DNA of 64,000 nt from Branchiostoma floridae (lineage: Eukaryota > Chordata > Leptocardii > Amphioxiformes > Branchiostomatidae). A program made the translations under genes and the position numbers. The notes beneath the pieces were generated by a model that saw only the letters and a program-made list of their open reading frames with translations, was not told the DNA's origin and did no database searches. Shown here in pieces: positions 36,863 through 47,525 of this stretch. The stretch is taken from contig NC_049981.1 in NCBI RefSeq assembly GCF_000003815.2, positions 1,604,481 through 1,668,480 on the forward strand. The letters are read 5' to 3'. Position 1 is the stretch's first letter. Every line of letters starts with the position of its first letter.

Positions 36863-36938
36863 GTGCGTTTGTGTTTACACCACATTCCCTTCGATTTTTG
36901 TAAGAATCGAAGGAAATGTGGTGTAAACACAAACGCAC
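36863..36938. repeat. Near-perfect 76-nt hairpin
   Basis: The arms 36863-36896 (GTGCGTTTGTGTTTACACCA...) and 36905-36938 are 34-bp reverse complements with a single mismatch, around an 8-nt loop that can itself partly pair. It could be a recent palindromic transposon, an RNA hairpin or a cruciform. Confidence 0.9.
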
Positions 36939-37246
36939 TCAAAATCGCTATATAATTGTAAACTCCGTTGAGATCCGTTGACATGTACAGCGCAGAGACC
37001 GATGAAACACCCTTTACATGTACATCTGTGCCGCACCCCGACGCGTTCCCGACAAGTTAACGGTTTTTGCCGCCCACTTAGAACGCTGCGTCTTTTGGGT
37101 AATTCGCGAATCCGCAAAGTCCCGAGTCTGGGATACGCGTCGACGGATTCGTCGGCCGCCGCCTTGTGGCCTATGTCATTTCTACAATCTGCAAATCCGC
37201 GAAATTTCGATTGTCGTATTTTGTACGGATTTTGTACCTTTCGTAA

Positions 37247-37415
37247 GGCGGCTTATCCGTCAGGATTCGAGGAAACTCGTATCCGAGAGCGTATACGGCA
37301 CCGGAACAGGTCGGAATTTCGGTCCATCGTCGGCGGCTTATCCGTCAGGATTCGAGGAATCTAGTATCCGAGACGTATACGGCACCGGAACAGGTCGGAA
37401 TTTCGGTCCATCGTC
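37247..37415 (+). repeat. 85-bp tandem duplication, CpG-rich
   Basis: Two adjacent, nearly identical units (37247-37331 and 37332-37415) both run from GGCGGCTTATCCGTCAGGAT to TTTCGGTCCATCGTC. They differ by small changes (CTCG/CTAG, GAGAGCG/GAGACG). The 3-bp indels break any shared reading frame, so I do not call a gene. Confidence 0.9.
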
Positions 37416-38590
37416 GTAATTGAGTAAGGACCATGGATTTGTCCGGATTCACTCGGAAACGTTCCGTATTCGCCATGATTTACGATTTCGGATTCATCGG
37501 ATTCATTAGAATTCAAATCCATTTGGTGCAGTATGAAACCACAAAGGCTCCATGGAGGTCAAATAGGTTTGAAGCGTTGTTACCCTGTGTTGTGACTACA
37601 TGAACTCTGAACTGTTTTTTGGACTTTGATCAGTCAAGTTGTGTGGCTCATGAATCAAGAAGTCGTCAATTTATGTACCTTTTCGAACATTTGTTGTGAA
37701 ACTTAGGATGCAAGAGCTTTTTCGACTAACATATTGTGGCTCAGGCTCAAGTATTTTGAACGGAGTGTAATTCAGAAATGTGAGTATATTATTGTAATTG
37801 ATATGTTTGAAATTCATTCATTACTTTCTCTCAAATGGTGTGTATCAAAATGACTGAACACAGGAAAGTTCTTTCTGTAATTATTTCCAATATTTGCGCT
37901 GATTGATAGAGTTTCTTTATCTCCTTGTCTATCATTTTGCATTATATTGATTTCTATTATGTTCTGTTATCTGCTGTTTGAACAGATATTTATGTTATTT
38001 TTGAATACTATTAAAGTAAGTGTGGATGCCTCTTTTGGTCAATTATCTTGTATTTTGTGGAAGTTATTATTTTTTCATTAAACAATTTCTTACATCTTGA
38101 GTTACATCTTTTCTTTAGTTCTGATTTTTCTTGTCCAATGCTTCTGACACTCACATGCATAATTAAATACCACCTTTGTTTATTTTGCATGGGAATGGCG
38201 CAATCTGCTCTTCTGGAATTTAAATGATCAATTATATGGAGCGAATGCCCATATACCGGTGAATATGAAAGTAATATTTGGTTGTCACTTGCATATCATG
38301 ATATATATATACTTTTGTTGTACAGGCTGGTTGAGACCCTGTCTGTCTGTTTGCTTTGTTTTATTACGAAGCCCTCCCTTTTGCAGTATTTGTGGTCACC
38401 CTCAATTAGCCTTATGTTCCGGTCGTTTCTTGTTTGACTTATACTGAGTTAATTCTTACTGAAAAGTAAACTACCTCAAGCCGAGATGTATACTCTCTTA
38501 AATGGTGTTGATTTTATATCATTGACAATAGCTACCAACATTAAACTAACACAAATTATGGCTCATTACTTTATTGTTACTTGTTTAATT

Positions 38591-38608
38591 ATCTTCGCCA
38601 GCGAAGAT
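38591..38608. repeat. Hairpin at a repeat boundary
   Basis: ATCTTCGC-CA-GCGAAGAT is a perfect 8-bp stem with a 2-nt loop. It lies at the start of a repeat that continues TTATAAGATTGCTTACTTGG and contains two copies of a GTGTGTAGCGGTTGT block (38693 and 38845). Confidence 0.7.
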
Positions 38609-39012
38609 TATAAGATTGCTTACTTGGGTCTGTATGTAGGTCAACAGCATATAAGTCGAGAAATTGTGGATGGAACTTTTTGATTTTTTGTAGGTGTGTA
38701 GCGGTTGTCGAAAGGCATGCCTAGTTTGAAAATGGTTTACCTGGCGTTTTCCTACGGTACAGCAGCGACCTTTGTATTTTTTCGAGGTTTGTTTCGAGAA
38801 GCATAACTCAAAATGCAGCTGGGCGATTTCTACGATATTTGGCAGGTGTGTAGCGGTTGTGTAAAGGATTGTCATGTGGGAGAATGGTTTAGCTAGCTTT
38901 TACCTATGGTGCTGTAGCTGGCTTTGTATGTAATTGCGTTTGTCTGTTAACACGATAACTCGAGATGTTCTACTGGATGCTAATGATATTTTGTTGATAG
39001 GTAGGGGACACA

Positions 39013-39143
39013 NNNNNNNNNNNNNNNNNNNNNNNNNNNNNNNNNNNNNNNNNNNNNNNNNNNNNNNNNNNNNNNNNNNNNNNNNNNNNNNNNNNNNNNN
39101 NNNNNNNNNNNNNNNNNNNNNNNNNNNNNNNNNNNNNNNNNNN
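39013..39143. other. Assembly gap (131 Ns)
   Basis: There is no sequence here. The right side continues straight into C/G homopolymer modules, the likely cause of the gap. Confidence 0.99.
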
Positions 39144-39407
39144 CTCGCCCCCCCCCGGGGGATCACTAGCGATTTCGCCCCCCCCCCCCGGGGCGAAATC
39201 GCTAGCGATCTCGCCCTCCCCGGCTAGTGATCTCGCCCCCCTACCTCGCCCCCCTTTAGTGATTTCGCCCCCCCCAAAAAAAACGGGTTTACATAACATT
39301 TTATAAGTTGATTAGTATAAATCACAAAATGCAGTTTCAGAATGATATAAGTACACGAGTCTGATACATAACTACATCCATAGTATTAATATTAACGTAT
39401 TTACATA

Positions 39408-40609
39408 TTGATAAGCTAACAAAAGCTTTTGATCTCGTCAGCAGAGATGGCCTATTCAAAATACTTGCCAAGATCGGATGCCCTCCAAAACTTCTCAGAA
39501 TGATCCAGTCCTTTCACACAGGTATGAAAGGAGTCGTCCAGTTTGATGGATCGTCCTCTGAAGCTTTCCACATTCGCAGTGGGGTAAAGCAGGGCTGCGT
39601 ATTGGCCCCAACCCTGTTCGGAATTTTCTTTGCAGTAATGCTGAAACATGCTTTCGGCTCTTCAACTGAAGGAGTGTATCTCCACACCAGGTCAGATGGG
39701 AAACTTTTCAACTTGGCCAGACTTAAAGCCAAAACCAAAGTCCGTGAAGTACTTATCAGAGATCTTCTATTTGCAGATGATGCTGCACTGGCAGCTCACT
39801 CTGTGAACAAGCTACAAACACTGTTGGACAAATTCTCTGCTGCCTGTCAGGACTTCAGCTTGACCATAAGTATAAAGAAAACACAAGTGATGTGCCAGGG
39901 AGTGGATCACCCCCCAGCAGTCACCATCAACAATTATGAGTTAGAAGTGGTTCCCAAGTTTACTTACCTAGGGTCCACTGTGACAGACAACCTCTCCCTG
40001 GAAGCTGAAATAAACTGTAAAATAGGACGAGCAGCAACTACTTTTGCCAGACTACAAAAGAGAGTCTGGGGAAATCAGAAACTCACAATTCACACAAAGG
40101 TTGCTGTTTATAGGGCTTGTGTTCTCAGTGTTCTGCTTTATGGCAGCGAAACATGGTCCCTATACACAAGTCAGGAAAGGAAACTTAACACATTTCACAT
40201 GCGTTGCTTGCGTAGAATTCTTCATATCAAGTGGAGTGATTATGTCACCAATGTAGATGTACTCACACATGCAAATATTCCTAGTATGTTCACGCTGCTG
40301 ACGCAGCGAAGACTTCGCTGGATTGGGCATGTGTGCCGTATGCCAGATGGGAGGATCCCAAAGGACTTATTGTACAGTGAACTGGCTACTGGGACAAGAA
40401 CCCGTGGTCGTCCCCACCTACGCTTTAAGGATGTTATCAAACGGGACTTGAGAGCCCTTGACATGAACATTGACAGTTGGGAGACACTTGCAGCAAACAG
40501 AACTGGTTGGAAACAGGGAGTCAAGGAGGGACTAAAACGGGGGGAAGAAAAGCAGAGACTTGCATCAGAACACAAAAGGTCAAAACGTATACGCAAAAAC
40601 AAACAATAA
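39408..40609 (+). pseudogene. LINE reverse transcriptase fragment, 5' truncated
   Basis: One frame runs from ...LTKAFDLVSRDGLFKILAK (no start codon needed; the first Met is at 39500) to a stop at 40607-40609. It shows RT motifs VKQGCVLAPTLFG and FADDAA (the Y/FxDD active site), then the LINE connection region LLYGSETWSL, RRLRWIGHVCRMPDGRIPK and GRPHLRFKDVIKRDL. The amino part of RT and the endonuclease are missing, so the copy cannot act alone. The 3' sequence TGCGAGACCGACGAGTGCC after the stop looks like normal LINE 3' sequence. Confidence 0.92.
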
Positions 40610-40612
40610 GTA

Positions 40613-41470
40613 CATTGTGTAGAAATTATATGTAGTACTACTCATGGTCCTGCGAGACCGACGAGTGCCTTTACTTACTACTATTGATAAGGCAGTTGAA
40701 GTTGTTTCGGACAAGGAGGGTTGGGTTCCTTGTATTCCCATTACTGCATATACTTGAGTCTCGACATAAGATGTATTTCATTGTATTCACCTGTCCTCAA
40801 GCAACCTATATATCTCCTATATGAAGCCTCTACTATGAATTGACGACAAAAGAAGTATGAAATGTCTTTAGTAGTTATGAAGATAAGTTTTTCATTAGAA
40901 TATCGCACATTTTGTTATATGCACCTAGCCTATGGGTATATTCACCTCCAATATGACTGTTTTTCTATTATTTAGAAACTCTGGTGTTTTACCCGTGTTT
41001 CTTAAGACTGGAACTTCACCAGTGTTTTTGTAGCATTTCGCAACAGGTATATGAACTTACGCGTAGATAGTGTTTATGATGAGAAACTATTATTCACTTG
41101 TGTTTTTGTTAGTGCTTTGGAAATATTTCCAGCACAAGAAAGAAAATACTGTGACAAATTGAAAACATATAGCTGACTTATTCCGTGCCGTAGATGGTGT
41201 TGATTAATACGTTAGCGATAGCGCTGTCTTTGTATGCCATCTCAACTGCAAAAAAGTGTCTTTTTCATTTCAATGGCTTGTTTGCACCGAACCATATATT
41301 ATCGACTTTCGAGGTATAACATCTTCAGGTAATAAGGTGCCATATAGGTACTCCATAGACGTTACTCCCCAGGTGCAGTATAGTACCAGGTAGCGAGCCT
41401 AATATGTAGTATCAAGTTGCTCTTGAGAACCCTCCGAGAAGCAATATTCTTAGAGGGACGAAAACACTGC
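40613..41470. other. No gene seen
   Basis: AT-rich sequence between the LINE fragment and the right C/G-run modules. I recognised no coding frame or repeat boundary. Confidence 0.4.
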
Positions 41471-41564
41471 CGAGTATGGGGGGGGGGCGAAAACGCTAAA
41501 GGGGGGCGAAAACGCTAGTGATCTCGCCCCCCGGGGTCGCGGGGGGGGGGGGGGCCAAATCCCT

Positions 41565-42110
41565 GTCACACCCGGATCATCATGTTTTTTGGGATGTAGG
41601 TAGTGTAAGTGAAGAACTCACTTATGAGATACCCATTTTGCAAATAAACAGCTAATTTGCAAAATTAATGAGGATATTTGATAAATCCACTACATTCCAT
41701 GGTAGGACTTTAAAACTTGTCACATATGTAGCTGAGAAAGAGAAAAATGTCAATACATATATATCATGCAAATGACGACCTCATTTGCATAATTAATGAG
41801 AAAATATGAACGTGTTGACGGATCGTCATGATTTTTGGCATGTAAATAACCTAAGTGAAGACTTATATAATGTGATACTTATTATGCAAATTAACAGCTA
41901 ATTTGCATAATTGATTAGGAAAAGTTCATAAATCCACTGCATTCCATTATAGTACTTTCAAAGTTGTCACATATGTAACTGAGAAAGAGGGAAGAGAGTA
42001 AGAGGTGTATTTAAAGACTTTGAAAGAGAATAAGTCAAGAATGGATCGAAGGACCATCATGATTTTTGGTATGCTGATAGCTTAAGTAATGCTTGATACA
42101 ATTCGATATC
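41565..42110 (+). repeat. Tandem copies of a TCATGATTTTTGGYATG block
   Basis: Three diverged copies (near 41577, 41827 and 42055; about 240-bp period) share TCATGATTTTTGGCATGT, GTGAAGA, AACAGCTAATTTGCATAATT, CCACTGCATTCCAT and GTCACATATGTAACTGAG. Weaker copies occur near 47276, 48139 and 63855. Confidence 0.75.
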
Positions 42111-42397
42111 AATTAATTGTAACTTGGGATCTAATCTGCACAATCAATGTCGAATTTCTATAAACCAACTCCAAGCATGAAATTATAGAATAAAATGAAA
42201 TGAGTAACGCATTTGTCTACAGACATCATTCTACATAACAAACCTAGTTTATTTGGCAAAGGTATGTGTTCGTGGAACTCTAGTTTATGTTAATATTGCC
42301 TCTTGTTTGACTTACATTGTAAATGTTTGTCTCATGCACAGCAACACGATTGTGAAGGTTTGATAACAGAAGAAGAAATTAACTAGAGATCGGGGAC

Positions 42398-43073
42398 CTC
42401 ATACCTCCATGGATATTTAGAACTTTTGTAATTTTTTTGCAATTGCTTACACATTTACACGATTTATACATGGTAAAGTTTATAATTGACTAACGTACAC
42501 ATGACACAAGTATAAAATTTCAATCATTACTCATGAAGCGTTTTTGCAATTTTTGCATATATTATGCAAATCATTACATTATTTGGAAACCGACACGTGG
42601 GGTCAGAGAGTCTGACCCGTGGGCCTTTGGAACCCGTAAACTGTCAGGTAGAGCTGCTAGGGGTAAAATAAACCACTAGTAATGCTTCAGAAATTTTTGA
42701 CAAAAATGCCTCTGCTGTCCCAACTAGCCGCTAGGGGGCTCAAACTTAGCTTATGTCACTTATTCCTGAGCACTAGAGCTATCTAACACCCAAAAATCGT
42801 GACCATAGCTTGAACACGAGATAGCAACATCGTGAACACGAGATAGCAACACCGGAAGTTGCGCTGCAGTACCAAGGAAAGCAGCTAGGGGGCCCAAAAT
42901 CTAATCACTTCTGGCTTCCATCACACACCCCCGACACACCTAGTATGAAACTAATCCATCCAGCCGTTCTTGAGTTATCTTGTATACAGACACACAGACA
43001 GACACACACACAAACGCTGGTGAAAATTTAACCTCCATGACATTTCATGGAGGTAATAACGACATAACAATGA
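42398..43073 (+). mobile_element. Hairpin-ended non-autonomous repeat
   Basis: It starts near ACCTCCATGG (about 42407) and ends in ACCTCCATG-ACATTT-CATGGAGGT (43031-43054) followed by AATAA. Just inside the end are CCATCCAGCCGTTCTTGAGT and a CAGACACACAGACAGACACA track. The same inner block with a different terminal hairpin occurs at 49460-49562. Confidence 0.6.
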
Positions 43074-43297
43074 TGATAACCATGATATAACGACATGAAA
43101 ACAGAAACGATATGACCTTATATGTTTACAATGTGCGCTGGTAGATAAGGTATTAAGGAGGCTCTGTGTGCGTGTATCTATAACTTCATGTTGAAAAATA
43201 CACTAAAACATGGATGTCGTGGGTAGAAGTAGTTTTCTGACAGCACATTTAGAACCATCTGCAATGTTGATTTTCAGAAACGCTGACTTCTATCATA

Positions 43298-43343
43298 ATG
43301 TCTGGATTTGCTGGACTAGGCAGACTAGATGATGACTGTAATG
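43298..43343 (+). CDS. FN3 gene exon 1 (coding part)
   Basis: MSGFAGLGRLDDDCN plus one base before gtaagt. The coding part is too short to detect by length. It is supported by an upstream acceptor, a strong donor and a matching phase with the next exon. Confidence 0.65.
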
Positions 43344-45927
43344 GTAAGTAAGATTCAAGTATTTTTTTCATAATCCAACAAGTATTAGTAAATTAACTAA
43401 AATACAAAATAGATTCGGTAAAAGTTGCCAGCAACAGAAAGGAAAGAAAATCATTCAATGGTTGAAGAAAATGAATACCATGCCAACACTTGATTCTTAA
43501 TCTTCTACTTTACATTTTGGTGCCTAATTTAGGGTCCCAGCTAGTGTGTCATGCAAATAGTTTTGACCAGTGTAGGCAACACTTACATGTATAAGGAAGA
43601 TGCCAAAGACTTCAGCAGAGAGTTGTTAAGTTTTTATGATCAGGATATATGCCATTCTCAAATTGTGTCAGTTCACCTAATTTGAACATGTCCTCTAACA
43701 ATGAACTTTGTTTGCTTATTAGCTCGAGGGAGTCAAGAAGAACCAGGTGCAAACGTCAGTGAAACAGGTAGAAGTGACTGATTATAGAACAAACATACCT
43801 ATATCCGCAGTTAAGGGGAGACTCATTGCATAATGCGTGCCATGAAAAACGGAAAACTTGTCAATTCTTTCGTGACAGCAATGCGCAACAGCGACAAATT
43901 ACGAACATACAGATTACTTAAGACTACTTACAACGACAAGAAATACTTAAAGATTGCAAACATTCGGCACAGAACAGCCATCACAAAGCTCCGTATTAGT
44001 TCACACAGACTCCACAATGAAAAAGGCCGACATAACCGCATTCCTCTGGAACAAAGAATTTGCCAATACTGTAACTTGAATAAGATAGAGGATGAGTGTC
44101 ACTTTATTGTTGACTGTACTTTATACAACAACGAAAGAAACGTCCTTTTTGAAAATATACAACATATGTTGCCTAATTTCCGATACTTGAATACCACGGA
44201 AAAATTCATATTTCACAAATGTACAATAAAGGTCATTCATTCAATAATACAATAAAGTTACAGTTACAAAAGTTTTTTTTCTTTTGATTTGTCTCGTCAC
44301 TCCTGTTTACTGTAAAAAAAATAGCAACAAAGAAATTAGAATGGCCTGATGGGTTCTACAAGACTCAATTATGCATTTTGTAACAACTACTAGTGATCAA
44401 AGTATTGGCTAAATTATCTTTGCTGACAATAGGACAACGTTCTGTGGTAACACATGAATTTTACTGACTTCGACTGTGTTTACATTCTTCCAGAAATCCC
44501 AGAGGCCCCATATGGATTTGAAGTTGCGCAGGCTACAACCCGCTTCATAAAGTTGCAATGGAAACGAGTCACTTCCAACAAGCTCTATGGCTACCGCCTG
44601 GAACGTTCCCTTGCATTTCAAAACATGTGGAGATCAACACATACCCCTAAACATGTTTTACCTCGCAAAACCACTAGCTTTAAAGTAGGTGAGGTAGAAC
44701 CTTATGAGGAATATGATTTTTGTTTGAAATCAGCAGCGCTCAACAGCAAGGGTGAGCTTATCTTCAATGATGGGTCCATACTGCGAAAAGTTGAAGCAAA
44801 AGAGAAAGGTTGGTATTCATTTCATTTGAATGAGTCATAAGTCATTTTCAAACTACTAGTAATCACTTTTAATTGGTATTTTGAACCTACTCTGGTCTTG
44901 ACGCCAAATCAATGAATCATTGCAAGTCTTTGTGACATAAGTGCTTGGCATCTATGATCTTGAGTTACATGTATTTGACATTTGAAAAATAAGGATCAAT
45001 TGAATGTCAATTTTTCATCTAGTCATTTGTTAACGTTTTTTTATTAATCATAAGTATTGCTACTCATGCACGTAGGTCAGCCATTCCCACCAAGAAATGT
45101 TATGGTGAAAGACATCAAAGAAGACTCTGTAACACTGACTTGGCTGGAGCCTTTACCAGATGATGATGATGATGACGATGAAGAAGATGACTGTTCAGCC
45201 TCATTTGAATATGTCATTGACATGTGTGACTATGGTGATGGCAACATCGTCAGTGTATGGAAGGAATGCTGCCGAACAGAGGAACTTGAGTGCACAGTTA
45301 AAGTTCAGCACAAAGGGACCTGCTGCTTCCGTGTGTCGGCACATAACACCAAAACGAGTCTCTGCAGCAGTCCACAGGAAATAAGTAAGAAATCTAATTC
45401 CGTATATAATTCATAAGGACTGTTTTGCTGTTGACACTGACACTGAGGATTAATCAACACATTATGATATGAGTCTTTATGGTACGATGCCTTTTATGGT
45501 AACTTGACATTATGTCTCTTCATTCATATCATCATCTGTTTTGCAGGAGACCCTCAGGTTCGCATCACTATTGAAGAGAAAAATGGAGAGATAATTAAAC
45601 ATTGTCAAATTACATCTCGGTGGACTGTTAAGCATACCACACCTGATGATCTTGAGTCTGGAAGCATCGTGTTTGTTGTCTCTTGTCAAGACATGAGTGG
45701 TCTGCGTGAACTGTGGATGAGCTACAACCTGGGGAAACTGAAACCATTCTTCCAAGACCTGTTTACACTAGAGGCTACCCTTGCTTTTCCAGTTAGTGAC
45801 ACAGATCTTGACCTTGACATCAACATTGACCCGGAGGATGTATATGCCTGTCGCCAACATCTCATCTTGACTTGTGCAACTCATAGAGGATTTAGAGTGG
45901 TGAACCTGGAGGATGCTCATTTCAGAA
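43298..45927 (+). CDS. FN3-domain protein of unknown function, first five coding exons
   Basis: Exons 43298-43343, 43723-43767, 44494-44808, 45076-45384 and 45547-45927 join in one frame, and every junction is phase 1. The start ATG follows an acceptor (TTTTCAG at 43277), so a non-coding exon lies upstream. Residues 1-30 are Gly/Asp/Glu-rich without a signal peptide. Exon 3 encodes one fibronectin type III domain (LQW and YDFCLKSAALNSKG core), and exon 4 a second (VTLTWLEP and CCFRVSAHN). The second has an Asp/Glu run (seven Asp, two Glu, two Asp) from a (GAT)n tract in its B-C loop. Exon 5 encodes about 127 residues I do not recognise. The protein does not end here: the last exon stops at a strong donor, A|GTAAGT. 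Confidence 0.8.
43723..43767 (+). CDS. FN3 gene exon 2
   Basis: A 45-nt exon with phase 1 on both sides, reading (A)RGSQEEPGANVSET. The acceptor is tttgcttattag and the donor gtagaa. A LINE fragment sits in the next intron. Confidence 0.6.
43833..44255 (+). pseudogene. LINE ORF2 C-terminal fragment in an intron
   Basis: A 140-codon frame with LRISSHRLHNEKGRH, then CQYCNLNKIEDECHFIVDCT and LYNNERNVLF. This is the CxxC...HxxxxC knuckle found at the end of many non-LTR ORF2 proteins. It lies between exons 2 and 3 of the FN3 gene, on the same strand, and is followed by a GTTACA repeat and a T-run instead of a clear poly-A tail. Confidence 0.8.
44494..44808 (+). CDS. FN3 gene exon 3: FN3 domain 1
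   Basis: The 315-nt symmetric exon reads EIPEAPYGFEVAQATTRFIK, then LQWKRV and YEEYDFCLKSAALNSKGE. The Trp and Tyr landmarks of FN3 are in place. Acceptor ttcttccag, donor gttggt. Confidence 0.85.
45076..45384 (+). CDS. FN3 gene exon 4: FN3 domain 2 with acidic loop
   Basis: The 309-nt symmetric exon starts GQPFPPRNVMVKDIKEDSVT, then LTWLEPLP, the acidic run, FEYVIDMCDYGDG and CCFRVSAHN. Six cysteines in about 100 residues are unusual for FN3. Donor gtaaga. Confidence 0.85.
45547..45927 (+). CDS. FN3 gene exon 5: unrecognised domain
   Basis: The 381-nt symmetric exon (acceptor tgttttgcag) includes ITIEEKNGEIIKHCQITSRW, SGLRELWMSYNLGKLKPFFQ and DLDINIDPEDVYACRQHLIL. Reading past the donor meets a stop within five codons, so splicing at 45927 is more likely. 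Confidence 0.8.
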
Positions 45928-46065
45928 GTAAGTTATAATATGTTAAATTTGTCATCACCGGGTATAGTTTTGCCTGTGTCTGTGTTTTCGGTTTTTGTAG
46001 TTATTACAAATCATTTACTTAGAACCTCTGGATGGATTACGATATTTATAATTGTTTTCCGATTA

Positions 46066-46111
46066 GGCCATGTTGAATTGATTATATGGATGACACCCCC
46101 TAGGAACCCCC
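46066..46111 (+). mobile_element. GGCCA-type transposon end (forward)
   Basis: GGCCATGTTGAATTGATTAT followed by ATGGATGACACC. The inverted counterpart at 58534-58488 begins GGCCATGTTGATTTGATTAT. A related pair with a different inner part bounds 47526-48042. Confidence 0.6.
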
Positions 46112-47525
46112 AAAATGATGCAAGCGTGCGAATAAAAAAAGTTTCAAAAAAAAAAAATTGCCTTCATTATGAAGTGGTCAGGAAGGTTAAGCATAATATC
46201 ATTGTCATTGGTGACCACATCTTACTGTACAGTTCACTTAATCAAATGATAAAAAGAACAGTAATCAATAAGGATAACAATCATGGCACAATGATATATA
46301 ATCCCAACAGAGTAATTACAAACATTCCAAGGTAGTGTCTGGACGCACTGTAAAGTTTTGTATCTCCTTACAAGTATAGACGGATACAAATCTTACTACT
46401 GTACAGCTTTCATATACAATGATTGTATAACACACTTGTATGTGATTTATTTCATTTGCACATCTACCTCGGATCGACTTGAACCGTGGTCGGCGAGGTT
46501 AATTTGTTGTATTTTCTTTTATGTACATAATAAATTAGTAATACGTATTCTATATTTTTAAGTATTTGTGTAAGTCAAGTAACATCTAGATAACATAGAC
46601 AACGTGTACAAATTCCCCTTTCCGGCGCTGCTGGTCACAGGACGGCGGATGTTGGACGGGTCCATAAGTGCGATTTAATCAGGCTAGTGTACGTCAGTAC
46701 ATAACTGGCGTCAGGTTTCTTTGTTGTAGCAGCGAAATCGCTTGTCAACACGCAGCTTTGCTCTCGTTCTGGTATTCTTCTTCGGGCGACGCTGATCCGG
46801 GTGTAGTATCGCTCCCCTCGGCACCGTTGTTGCAAGGCACGAACGTCTAACACACACATAAAAGACGTCAGACCTGTTTTCGCCAAAAAGACAAAATTGT
46901 GGAATTTTTCAAAAATAGAATCATGACGGTTGTTAACCACACGGAGCAGACAACATTTGGTATCACAAGCAGTCTTAAAGCCAAACTTTACGAAAGAGGA
47001 GAGTGTTATTTTCTAAAAGATTACATCTTTATGAATGCAAAATCGACTTAATTTGTGGAAAAAAATAATCAAACACAAGCGTTCGCAGAACTCAACCTTC
47101 GTGAAATGGGTGAGGGTGTGGTGGTTTGAGGGTTTTTTTTATAGACATCTCATGGGCTAGGCTAACAGTATATGATACGTCCGATTGGCAAAATTATCCG
47201 GAATTCTACAGGATTTTTCCCGCGCCTATGTAGTTGCATCATCCCGTTGAAGTGGAATAATTTGGGTTCACAGATTGTCATGGTATTTGGAATGCAGATA
47301 GTTTTTGTCATGAACTGTGAGCGAGCAAATGAGTGAGATAGCTCTGGAGATGCCTTACATAATCAAATTTTATTATATAAATCAGGGGCTAATTTGCATA
47401 GATAATGAGGACAGTTTGAAAGCCTTCTTCATTTCATAATAGCAGATACTCAAACATCAGACACATGTAACTAACAAAGAGAGACATATTAGCCTAACTG
47501 AGTAGTGTACTAGTATGTTCGATTG

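Larger units (their letters stand above)
35600..38590. other. Intergenic, no supported gene
   Basis: Apart from the hairpin (36863-36938) and the CpG-rich tandem duplication (37247-37415), I see nothing coding. Bases 36960-37520 are CpG-rich with repeated TCCG/CGGA words. The rest is AT-rich. Confidence 0.5.
39144..41555. mobile_element. Segment bounded by inverted C/G-run modules
   Basis: The left modules (39144-39282) read TTTAGTGATTTCGCCCCCCC and CTAGTGATCTCGCCCCCC. The right modules (about 41475-41555) are mainly in the opposite orientation (GGGGGGCGAAAACGCTA). Both sides resemble degenerate terminal inverted repeats around a LINE fragment. The left outer border is lost in the gap. Confidence 0.5.

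Noticed and set aside
37018-37419. 133-residue frame over the CpG-rich tandem duplication
   Set aside because: Indels between the two units change the frame, several frames are open by composition, and no splice sites or domain support it.
38900-39299. Frames spanning the N gap
   Set aside because: Unknown bases cannot support an open frame.
45160-45384. Frame beginning MMMMMTMKK
   Set aside because: It is an out-of-frame reading of the (GAT)n tract in FN3 domain 2.
45913-46335. 140-residue frame after the FN3 exons
   Set aside because: It starts in another frame inside exon 5, continues through a poly-A run and a transposon end, and shows no domain.
46635-46940. 101-residue minus frame and 60-residue plus frame in a CpG-richer patch
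   Set aside because: No recognisable domain or matching splice partner; kept only as an unassigned region.
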